Under the pieces are notes generated by a model, which was not told the DNA's origin, ran no database searches, and saw only the letters and a program-made list of their open reading frames with translations. From Prorocentrum cordatum (lineage: Eukaryota; Sar; Dinophyceae; Prorocentrales; Prorocentraceae): a DNA stretch of 64,000 nucleotides. Position 1 is the first letter of the stretch. Each line of letters begins with the position of its first letter. Shown here piece after piece: positions 44,027 through 53,700 of this stretch. The stretch covers positions 32,501 to 96,500 of the forward strand of contig CAUYUJ010000700.1 in the NCBI GenBank assembly GCA_963575745.1. Reading direction: 5' to 3'. A program made the position numbers and the translations under genes.

Positions 44027-44200
44027 CGAGCGAAGAACGGTACAAAATAAATGTTCCGCCGTCGGGGACACCTGCCCCTGGGCGGCTGGAAAGTTTATAC
44101 CCCTACGGTGCCACCGTAAGGGTATAAACTTTCCAGCCGCCCTGGGGCAGGTGTCCCCGACGGCGAGAAAGTTTGTTTATACCGTTCTTCGCCCGTTGAC
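44027..44200. mobile_element. M6 long palindrome flanked by a related GCTTGCATGGCGC segment
   Basis: Arms GCGAAGAACGGTACAAAATA through CTGCCCCTGGGCGGCTGGAA meet at CGGTGCCACCGTAAGG. On both sides lies a similar segment (AGCTTGCATGGCGCCGCCGG near 43950 and AGCTCGCATGGCGCAGCCGC near 44206), about 60 bp long, as if the target had been duplicated. Confidence 0.8.
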
Positions 44201-44439
44201 AGACGAAGCTCGCATGGCGCAGCCGCCCCGTGTCGGCACGCCCCTCGCACGCTTCGCAGCCCCATAGGGAGTCACACCGAAGGCGACCCGAGCCTGGCCG
44301 CCGCGGCGGCGGCCAGGCGGCGGGCCCCCGCAGCCGGGCGGGCGCAGAGCTCTCGCCGGGGGCACGCCTCGGCGCGCCCAAGGGTTGGGCCGGGCATGGC
44401 CCCCGCGGCCCGGGCCTCTCCGAAGGCCCCTCTGTTGGC

Positions 44440-44625
44440 CCAAGATGGCCTCCAAGATGGTCCAAGATGGCCTCCACATTCGCCCAAGATGGTCCAAGAG
44501 GGCCTCCAAGACGGCCCAAGAGAGAGGGCCTCCAAGACGGCCCAAGAGAGTCCAAGACGGCCCAAGACGGCCCAAGAGGCCCCCCAGAGGCCTCCAAGAC
44601 GGCCCCAAAGGCCTCCCTCCCGCGG
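44440..44625. repeat. Minisatellite, CCAAGA(T/C)GGCC units
   Basis: At least fourteen variants of CAAGATGGCCTC / CAAGACGGCCCAAGAG in one orientation, opposite to the arrays near 9160-9715. Confidence 0.85.
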
Positions 44626-44639
44626 TCGAAGACGAAAGA

Positions 44640-44695
44640 GAAGCGCCGTAAGCACAAGCTTTTGGCGCTCCGCGCGGCTTTCTTGGATCCGCGCT

Positions 44696-44737
<42 letters not shown>

Positions 44738-44865
44738 CGGCGCCTCCGGCGCCACCCCTGGCGCGCTCCGCGCGTCAGGGAAGGGGGGCTTGGCGCAGAT
44801 CCAAGAAGCCCTCGCGGAGCGCCATAACTTAATGTTTATGGCATGTGTTCTCCTTCTTTTGAGCG
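44640..44865. mobile_element. M3 element with a 38-base C run in its core
   Basis: Left arm AAGCTTTTGGCGCTCCGCGC; right arm CGCGGAGCGCCATAACTTAA with GCATGTGTTCTCCTTCTTTT. The core at 44698-44735 is 38 consecutive C, where other M3 copies have C5-C7. It may form an i-motif/G-quadruplex and may be length-unreliable in the assembly. Confidence 0.8.
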
Positions 44866-44883
44866 ACGCAAAAAAAACGGGGA

Positions 44884-45085
44884 CACGTCAGACTCGAGTA
44901 AGCCAGAACTCGGGTTTGCCGACGCTTTTTGACGAGCGCGTCTTGGATTTTGACGGTACAATGTTCGTGGGATGTCTGCAGCGGGAGTTCCCGTCAAATT
45001 TCCGATGGGGCCTCGTCATTTTCACGATGGCCCCGTCAGGCGAATTCCGAGTCCCACGCACACGAGTCTTACGTCTCCCGACAGG
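44884..45085. mobile_element. M11 element copy
   Basis: GTCAGACTCGAGTAAGCCAG start and CACGAGTCTTACGTCTCCCG end, with CTTTTTGACGAGCGCGTCTT and TTCGTGGGATGTCTGCAGCG inside. Matches 51083-51285. An M2-like right end follows at about 45085-45150. Confidence 0.8.
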
Positions 45086-45184
45086 CGGATTTTGGAGGGA
45101 AAGTTTTAAAGAGTCAGGAATATTCCCCAATCAGAGCTTGCCTCTGTAGGGGTCCTCGCGGATTTACGGGTAGGTGAGGTTTGC

Positions 45185-45540
45185 CGCCGATTCGGTGCCC
45201 GGGTGCCCGGGTGCCCGGGTTCGCCGCCGATTCGGTGGCCGGGCTTGGGTGCCCGGGTGCCTGGGTGCCCGGGTTCGCCGCCGATTCGGTGACAGGGCCC
45301 GGGTGCCCGGATGCTTGGGTGCCCGGGTGCCCGGGAGACGGGTGCCCGGTGCCCGGGTGGGTGCCCAGGTGCTGGGTGCCCGGATGCCCAGTGCTTTGTA
45401 GCCCTATAGCCTTATAGCCCTATTTCCGTCTTATCGCCCTATAGCCCTATAATCCACATAGCCATATAGCCATATAGCCCATACATATATCGCCCAAGAG
45501 CCCATATAGCCCTGTAGCCCTATAGCCCTACAGCCCTAAA
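45185..45540. repeat. GGTGCCCG octamer array passing into (TAGCCCTA) repeats
   Basis: 45195-45395 is built from GGTGCCCG with two GTTCGCCGCCGATTCGGTG inserts. From 45396 the unit becomes TATAGCC(C/A), about 7-8 bases, until 45535. Confidence 0.85.
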
Positions 45541-45665
45541 AAGATTATGATTGGGTTTTTTCTCTGGTGTCACTCAGAAGCAGTCTAGAATAGTCAAAAG
45601 ATCGACCCCAGGCTGTGTTTTGACAATGTTTGAAGATCCTCCTGTAGAGGCACATGCCCGACTCA

Positions 45666-45829
45666 AGTGAAGGAGGATCGGAGGTTGATAGTCCTCCTAC
45701 CCCGACACGTCGATCGGATTGGCCGTTTTCGGTTCGCGGGAGGGCGTCGCGGCCGCCACTCTTGCGGGTCCAGGTCCGTCGGTCTCGGTCCTAGGCCGTT
45801 TTCATTGCAGGGTGGTTTACTACAGGGAC
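45666..45829. mobile_element. M5 MITE copy, subtype B, right end lost
   Basis: GGAGGTTGATAGTCCTCCTA start; subtype B core GCGGGTCCAGGTCCGTCGGT; breaks off at GGTGGTTTACTACAGGG where an M1 element begins. Confidence 0.8.
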
Positions 45830-45957
45830 CTGGCATCGCTCGGACTTGTGCTGTTTTTCCTCGGCGAGGACCATCCAGGACCATCCTGGACCATCGAGCA
45901 AAAAAAACACGCACGAAACCGAAAAATGCACGGGAAGTGGACGTCCGAGCGATGGCG
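45830..45957. mobile_element. M1 MITE copy
   Basis: CTGGCATCGCTCGGACTTGT start and GTCCGAGCGATGGCGAG end. Closest by eye to the copy at 40787. Confidence 0.9.
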
Positions 45958-46147
45958 AGGGGAGGTTTGTGCACCGCCGAGGGGAGCCGCGGGCCGCCGC
46001 GGCGTGCATGCGGGGCCGCGGCGGGGCGCCGCGGCGGCCACGCCGAGCCCGCGGGCGCCTTGGCGCGGCCTGCCCCATTGCCGCCGCGGCGCCCGCGGCC
46101 CGGCGCGGCGGAAGCGGCGGTCGGCCGCGCGCAGAGGGCCGCAGGGC

Positions 46148-46527
46148 CAGGTCGGGGGTGGACAGACCCCCACCCTGACCTCCTCCTCCTCCTCCCCTCC
46201 TCCTCCTCCTCCCCCTCCTCCTCCTCACCCTCACCCTCACCCGCACTTTCTTATGTTGTGGGAGGGCGGGTGGGATGGCATATGGGGCTGACTCGCTCCC
46301 GAGCTGGCTAGCTTGACCCTCACCCTCACATCACCTTTACCCTTACCCTCCCCCATCCTCCCCTCCTCCTCCCCCTCCCCCATCCCCCTCCCACGGCGAT
46401 TAGTGAATTGTCCGTTTGCGGTTCTCGAGAGGGCGCCGATGCCGTCATTTTCCAGGCTTGCGCCCGCCAGGTTTGGGCCCGAGGTCGTTTTCACTGAACC
46501 ACGTTTTACTCAAGGGGGTCTGTCCAC
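46148..46527. mobile_element. M5 MITE copy, subtype A, expanded by CT-rich insert
   Basis: TCGGGGGTGGACAGACCCCC start; after CCCTGAC about 210 bases of CTC/CCTCAC tract intervene, then GGCGATTAGTGAATTGTCCG resumes to the end at TCTGTCCACCCCCGAG. Confidence 0.8.
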
Positions 46528-46529
46528 CC

Positions 46530-46672
46530 CCGAGTTAGGTCGGGCATGTCCCCCTACAGGCGGATTTTGGAGGAAACATTAAAATATTCAAAAATACTCC
46601 GAAAATCGTCCCCTGACTTTCTTGTTTGACTACTTTTGGGTATTCCTCCTGCAGAGGGACACGCCCGACCGA
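46530..46672. mobile_element. M2 MITE copy
   Basis: TTAGGTCGGGCATGTCCCCC start and GCAGAGGGACACGCCCGACC end. It abuts the M5 element. Confidence 0.85.
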
Positions 46673-46696
46673 AGGGTAGGGGGCGGGGGGGGGCTT

Positions 46697-46790
46697 CTTA
46701 GAAGCACCCCCCTGCCTCCTGGAAGGCGCGGGCCTTCTCTGCAGAGGCAGGGCCCGCGCCTTCGAGGAGCAGGGTGCTTCCAAGAAGCCT
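46697..46790. repeat. Long imperfect hairpin
   Basis: GGCTTCTTAGAAGCACCC...GGAAGGCGCGGGCC pairs with GGCCCGCGCCTTCGAGG...GGGTGCTTCCAAGAAGCC. Confidence 0.75.
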
Positions 46791-47552
46791 GCCCCCCCCC
46801 CCCTGCCCCCGCTCCCCCCCCCGTGCGCGCCGCCAGCTTCCCTGGGCTGCCTCGCCCGCCGCGGCGCCCGCGCCCCTGCGGCGAACCGCCGCCAGCGGCG
46901 GCGGGCGGGGACGCCGACGAGGGAGGACGGTCGGCGGCGAGGACGGGCGACGGCGGCCGACGGCCGTGGCCGCCGACGGGCACGGCGGCGGCGCCGACGA
47001 CGGTCAGCGGCCGACGGCGAGGACGGTCTCGGAGCGCGTGGGCGGCCCTCCCTTTTCCAGAGGTCCTCGGGCGTCGACGCGTGCCAAGTTGCTGGAGTTG
47101 TCTGGTCTGTCTGAGGCCCAGAGGTTGGCATCAGCACCGAGGGCAGGCGGCCCCGATCTCGGCGGTGGTGGCCAATACTCGAGCGTCCCATGCGGCTGAA
47201 GCATCACCACCAGCGCCAAAATCTAGGACCATCGTCCTCTAGTGGAGGCAACCCCACTGTGTTGGCGTTGGTGCCAGCTGCCAGGCCTGAAATTGAGATG
47301 TACAGCGGGATCTCGGGCCTCCCACCCTTGGCCTGTGCGGCCCGCCAGGAGGGTCATCGTCGCGATCTTCGGGTGGGGTCCTTGGGGCTCTTGCTCGCAA
47401 GTCGCGAGTGGTCGCCCGAGTTGGCCACGGAGGCGGACGGTTGCCGACAGCGGCGGGGGGGGGGCTCTCACAGAGAGCCAGCGCGCCTCGGACTCGGCTG
47501 CTGTGATCTACCTCTCTCTCTGCTCGAGCGTGCTCGATTGAGGTGCTGGGTC
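46791..47552. other. Region upstream of the phosphatase gene, with a dispersed repeat
   Basis: C10 run at 46793-46802, (GGCGAGGACGG) and (CGACGG) short repeats at 46930-47030, and about 47127-47290 related to 57690-57890 (CTAGGA(C/T)CAT, GTGGAGGCAACCCC, TGTTGG(C/T)GTTGGTGCC). A (CT)n run lies at 47514-47522. No promoter element can be assigned; dinoflagellates lack a standard TATA box. Confidence 0.45.
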
Positions 47553-47793
47553 ATGCAGTCCCGGCCCCGCCTATATTTCGTACGCCATGGCCGCTCGACG
47601 CACAACGAGAGTCAGGAGGAGCGCCCGCTCATTTGGGACGCCCCGCTGCACAAGATAGGCCTGCGACAGGCGGCTAAGCTGCGGGGCCGACTGCGTCATG
47701 TGCCGCTAGAGCTCTGCGTGTCGTCGCCGCTGCGGCGGGCGTTGCAGACGGCGCTGGTGGCGCTAGGCGACTGGGCGCCGCTGGCGCCGGGCT
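47553..47793 (+). CDS. Histidine phosphatase exon 1
   Basis: The start is the ATG at 47553, ten codons before Phe-Val-Arg-His-Gly-Arg-Ser-Thr-His-Asn-Glu, the phosphohistidine loop. A Gly-Leu-Arg-Gln-Ala helix and Ser-Ser-Pro-Leu-Arg-Arg-Ala-Leu-Gln-Thr-Ala (about 47717-47752) follow, as in intact members. The frame stays open past the proposed end until an M3 element near 47849. A GC donor at 47794 (T|GCGAGG) gives a phase matching exon 2. Alternatively the join could lie at the shared 7-mer GCCGTCG (47802-47808 and 51699-51705), which is in the same frame on both sides. The ATG could be an internal Met, since the frame is open upstream. Confidence 0.8.
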
Positions 47794-50700
47794 GCGAGGC
47801 CGCCGTCGAAGAGGGGCGCGCGACGGTGGCCGAGGGAGAAGGGTTCGCACAAGCATAAACTCTCGGAGGTCCGCGCGGATCTCTTGCATCGGCGCTGGGC
47901 CCCCCTGGCGGCACCGACCCTGGCGCCGCCCCTGGCGCGCTGCGCGCGCCATGGGGGGGGGGGGCCAGCGCCGATCCGAGGAATCCGCACGGACCTCTGG
48001 AAGCTCATGTCTGTGCAGACGCCTCTTCTTCCAGGTGGTGAGCGTGGAGGTGACCCTGCTGGCGCGCGAGCGTCGTCTGCGCTTCGACGCGCACCCAGGT
48101 GACTTCTCGGAGGCAACGACAGTGGGCGAAGAGCCCAGGGGGGAGCAGCACGCGCATCCTGGGGCGCTGGTGCGTGCCTTCGGCGAGGCTCCCTGGCGAA
48201 CATGTATGACGCCCGCCCTGGGGCCTTGGCATATGACGCCCGCTCTGGGGCCTTGGGCACCGTTCGGACGTGTGCATGTTTTCCCTCGGCGAGGACCATC
48301 TCGAGGAGCATCCTGGATCGTCGAGCAAGAAAAACAGCACGCACACGAATCGTTTTCTATTCCGCGTTTTGCCGATCGGCGCGGGCCCTCGCACCCCCCC
48401 TTCCCCTCCCACCTGGAGTAGATCTTGGCTGTTTGGGGCGCCTGTTTCGAGCAGGCGGGGTCTCTCCCACAGGACGCACTGTCGCAAACAGTGGCATTGA
48501 GCAGAGGTCCAGAGCCAGACCCCTCCCCCTTCCCCCCCCCTTCCTTTCAGCCCAACGTCGAAGCGCCGGAAAGAGGAAACGCTCACGAGGCCGAAGAGCG
48601 CACGGGGCCTTGGGCATCGCTTGGACGCGTGCATTTTGCTTCCCCTCGGCGAGGACCACCTCGAGGAGCACCCTGGATCCTCGGGCGGACAAGAACAACA
48701 CGGGGCCGAGCGTACAGGGGGAAGAATTGGGGGGGGTGTACGTGCAGGGCTGGGGCGTCCGCGCCGACGCCCAGCACTCCTTGCCGCGTCGGCCTGGAGG
48801 CCCCGAGGGGCGGCGGCGAGGGCGGCGGAGCGTAGCGGGCCTCCAGGCTCTTGCCTGGCGAAGCTGCCTCGCGCCGAAAGTGCCTCCCTCCTCCTCCTCC
48901 TCCTCCTCCTCCTCCTCCTCCTCCTCCCTCCCTCCTCCTCCTCTCCTCCTACTCCTCCTCCTCCTCCTCCTCCTCCTCCTCCTCCTCCTCCTCCTCCCTC
49001 CTCCTCCTTCCTCCTCCTCCTCCTCCTCCTCCTCCTCCTCACTCCTCCTCTCCTCCTCCTCCTCCTCCTCCTCCTCCTCCTCCTCCTCCTCCTCCTCTCC
49101 TACCTCCTCCTCCTCCTCCTCCTCCTCCTCTCTCCTCTCTCTCCTCCTCCTCCTCCTCCTCCTCCTCCTCCTCCTCCTCCTCCGCCTCCCCCCTCCGGGC
49201 GCACGCGAGGCCGCAGAGCGCGCGGGGAAGGGACCCTCCGAGCGGCGGCCAGTGGGGCTCTCCGCCCCTGCCGTCGCCGCCGCAGCCTCGAGCCGCTGGA
49301 GGGGGGCCTCGGGCCCGGCGCGGAGGTGCGCCTCGCCCGGGCCGTGCGGCTGCAGGGCGCCGAGCGGCCGCTCGGCGCCGGCACGGCCTGCACCGTCACA
49401 GGCGCCGCGGTGGCGCTGGGCGGCGGCCTGGGGCCACGCACTTGCCTCGAGGCCCACCGAGCGAGCTCCACTGCTCGCAGAGTGCCTCCTCGCAAGCGTC
49501 CCAAGGAAAAAAAGACAAGTGCCGTGCCACGCAACGGAGAGCCTTTCTTCGGGACGGCCGACATGGGTACGGAAAGAACGGGTACAATGCCCAACGGGAG
49601 TTCCTGCTCATTTTGAACAGGACTCGCTGTCCGCGCCGCCGCGGCCTGTGTCTATTTGAGACAGAAGGCCGCCTGCCCAACGGCGGCCGCTGTTGGTTTG
49701 GGACAACAGGTGGTGTTGGGCATTGTACCCATTTTTTCCGTACCCATTTCGGGCGTCCAATTTTTTTGCCTCGGCGCAACGGATCCAGGCCATTTGCGAG
49801 CAGCTACTCTGCGAGTAGCAGAGGGTGCCTGCCTCGAGGCGTTCCCCTGCGCGGCGCCGCCGCGCTGCCCCGTCCTGGGGGCGCGCACGGGGGCCCAGAC
49901 AGTCTAGGCCTCCTATGGACGGGGTCAGAGTAGAGATGGGGTCGGAGGATCGCGCCGCATCGCCGATGTATCGGCAATGCGGCTCGATGTGGAGCCCGAT
50001 TTGCTTCTCGTCGACGTCGCCGATGCCTCGCCCACGCCGAAGATGCATCGTTGGTGCATCGCCGATGCATCGCCGATGCATCGCCGATGCATCGCCGATG
50101 CGGCGCGATCTCCGCCGTCCCCATCTATTCCGACCCATCTAGGAGGCCCCTAGACATGCTGCAGGGGCAACGATGGTCGCCGAGCGCGTGCCACTGCTCG
50201 CAAAGTGCCTGCTCGCAAGCGCCCGACAAAGTCGTGCTGCTTCGACGTGATGGATCGTAAGCTCCCCGCGGCGGATCCAGGCCATTTGCGAGTAGCGTAT
50301 CCACAAGCGGCGACCCCGCCGCCGGCGTTCAACGTTGCACGTCGCCGGCGACCCAGGATCGATCTAGGTTGAGGGATCTGACGTTTCGGAAACGTCCGCT
50401 CGTTCAAGGCTGAACGATCCCTGCGGTGTCAGGAACCAACGCCGGGTTCGACACGACACGAACCCACGGAATAGGCATACGTAGGGGGAGACGCCTGGAC
50501 CCCCAATCGCCCATTGATCGCCGATAGGGGCCCTGTAGTCCCAGCTTGCCCAGGAATGTGCGGATTCATTCTCGGGGCCTGATCGGCGATCTATCGGCGA
50601 TGCGTCGCCGATTCCAGGTCGATGTGTCTCCCACCATGCCAGTCCCCCCGCTATCGTTGCCCCTCAGTGCTCGCGCCGTTCCTCCCACATGGGGTCGGAG

Positions 50701-53700
50701 CAGATTGGGTCTGAGGATCGCGCCGCATCGCCGGTGCATCGGCGATGCGGCTGGATGTGGATCCCGATCTTCTCCATGCCGACGTCGCCCATGCATCGGC
50801 GATGCGGCGCGATCCTCCGACCTCCGATTCTCAGTCGCGAGAAAAACACGACGGGAGGATCTTGGCCGCTGTCGGCCCCCGGGGGGCCCTCGCAGGGCCC
50901 CGGCACCGTCAGAAGAACATTCGGGATGGTGAGCCAGCCCTGGGGAAGGGGTGGAGCAGGATGGGCAGGGGGAGCAGGAGGAGGAGGAGGAGGAGGAGGA
51001 GGAGGAGGAGCAGGAGGAGGAGCAGGAGGAGGAGGAGGAGGAGGAGGAGGAGGAGGCATCCAGGGGCCCACGTTCGGGGAAACGTAAGACTCAAGTACGC
51101 CGAAACTCGGGCTTGCCGACGCTTTTTGGCGAGCGCGTCCTGGATTTTGACGGCCCCGTTTTCGTGGGATGTCTGCAGCGAGAGCTCGCGTCAATTTTTC
51201 AGATTGGGTCTCGTCATTTTAATTGACGGCCCCGCCAGGCCAAAACCGAGTCCCCCGAACCCGAGTCTTACGTCTCCCCGAAAAATCTGGGTCGCCTGCG
51301 CCGACATTGGCGCGTAAGCTGCCCGCGCAAGTTCGCGCGTACAGTGGAAGCCCATGCCGAGAAACACCCTGCTTGCCTCCAGGGTGCCCTGGGTTTCTTG
51401 GGTTTCGATGGTTTTTGCCATGGAAAGCGTGACGTTACCACACCAAACACCGACGGACGTCCTGGGGTCTCGGGGTGGGGTTTCTTGTGGAAGGTTTCTT
51501 GTGGTCGAGCTCCTACTGTGAGCTGCCCGCATAAGCTCGCGCGTGAGCGCCCTCGTTTCCAATGCAGCGTACCGCGCGGACGGCCCGCGCAAGCCACCGC
51601 GTGAGGTCGCTGTGCCATCTCGCGCAAGGCCCAGATTTGACCGTCGCCCCTCCGAAGAAGGGCCTCCCGCCGCGCCTGCCCGGTCGTGCGCGCCGCCAGC
51701 CGTCGTGGCGCTGCCGGACGCGGCCGAGCGGCTGGTCGCTGCCAGCCCAGAGCTCCTCCTCCGCCTCCTCCTCCCCCTCCGCCTCCTCCTCCTCCGCCTC
51801 CTCCTCCGCCTCTTCCTCCTCCTCCTCCTCTTCCTCCTCCTCCTCCCCCTCCTCCTCCTCGGCTCGGGGCTCGAGAGACGGGGGGTCAACGAAAACAAGG
51901 CTCAGTCAGAGCGCCAGACCGTGCAGGATCCTGCAGAGCCAGGGCTTCGCTGACCCGGGCTTGGGCGCAGGATCTTGCAGGATTCTGCAAGGCCCGACTG
52001 ACCCGGGTCTGGATTGACCCGGGTCAGGTAGATCCCCGACCTGCGATTGGGCACGGATTAACGGGGGGTAACAATTGGAGGGGGGGGCGGAAGGTGCCCT
52101 CGCGGCCCCCCGATGTTGTCGCAGCCCCCCCCATTGATCCGCGCCCCCTACGATTGGCATCTCGGTGCCGATTTTGGGGGATTTTCCATTGGCTTCTGCG
52201 TGGGAGTGATGCCTTGCCCACGCGCCCTGTCTCCTCGCCCTCCTCGCCTTCTTCCTCCTCCTCCTCCTCCTCCTCCTCCTCCTCCTCCTCCTCCTCCTCC
52301 TCCTCCTCCTCGTCCTCCTCCTCCTCCTCCTCCTCCTCCTCCTCCTCCTCCTCCTCCTCCTCCTCCTCCTCCTCCTCCTCCTCCTCCTCCTCCTCCTCCT
52401 CCGCGAACTGACACACGGGCGCCTGCCGGCTGTCACGCCCGCCTGGGCCCCCCAGCGGCCGTCCCCTCGCGCGAGCACATACAGGGGAGGCCCATGCCGA
52501 GAAGCACCCTGCCTGCCTCCAGGGTGCCCTGGGTTTCTTGGGTCTCGAGGGTTTTGCCACGGAGAGCATGGCGTCACCACACCAGAAAGTCGACGGACGT
52601 CCCGGGCTCTCGGGGTTGGGCGTCTTGTGGAAGGCTCCGTGCGGTCGAGCTCCTGCTGCACACAGGCTTGACCCCAGACCCCCTTTCTTGCGGGCACGGC
52701 CCTGAGATTGCCGTCGCCTTGGGCCCGTCGATCCCGCAGCCCTCCTCGAAGTCATGCGCAAGTCTGTTGCTGCCGATGGACGCGCGAAGCGCGGCGCGCG
52801 GGGTCCGAGGCTCGTGCTTGCAGTCGTCAGTTTGGGCGCGAGCGTGCAGATTTTGGGGGTCATGGGGCGCCGCCACGTCGCGGGAAGGACTTGCGCGCGA
52901 GTTCGAGGTTCGAGGAGGAGGAGGGGGAGGAGGGGGAGGAGGGGGAGGAGGGGGAGGAGGAGGAGGAGGAGGAGGAGGCGGAGGAGGAGGAGGAGGAGGA
53001 GGAGGAGGAGGAGGGGGAGGGGGAGGAGGGGGGAGGAGGAGGAGGAAGGAGGAGGAGGAGGAGGAGGAGGAGGAGGAGGAGGAGGAGGAGGACGAGGACG
53101 AGGAGGAGGAGGAGAGGAGGGTGGAGGGTGGAGGAGGAGGAGGAGGAGGAAGGGGAGGAGGAGTGGAGGAGGAGGAGGAGGGGGAGGAGGAGGAGGAGGA
53201 GGAGGAGGAGGAGGAGGAGGAGGAGGAGGAGGAGCTCAGGGACGGGGAGCAGCTCGAGCCTGGCCAGGTCGAGAGCGACGACCTCGGCACCGCCGCGCCT
53301 CGGCTGCGCGGGCTCTTCCCCTCGGTGGACTTCTCGCGGCTGCCCGCGGACGGCCGCGCCTGGTGGTGGAGCAGCCCCGCCGTCGCGGGCTCGGGCGACG
53401 CGGAGGCCTGCCGGGCCCGCTGGGCCCAGGCCGGCTACGAGGAGCCGCGGTGGAAGTTTCGGGCTCGAGGCCCATGATGTTCCAACGAATCTTCTAGGTT
53501 TAAGTCGGGCCTGTCCCCCTACAGCGGGTATTTTTGTTTGTCGGGGTATTTTTGGTGTATTTGTTTAGTTCTCGTGGAAATTCTAGCTTTGATCTCCAGA
53601 AAGAATTCCGAGCACCCAGAAAGCACCGAAACTTCAGGATCTTCACGTGTCGGGCCCTTGGAGGCGGTGCTCGCTCGGCACGAGATCATTTCTGGAATGT

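Noticed and set aside
45396-45540. Telomeric repeat
   Set aside because: The unit is TATAGCCC-like, not TTTAGGG or its complement, and it is internal.
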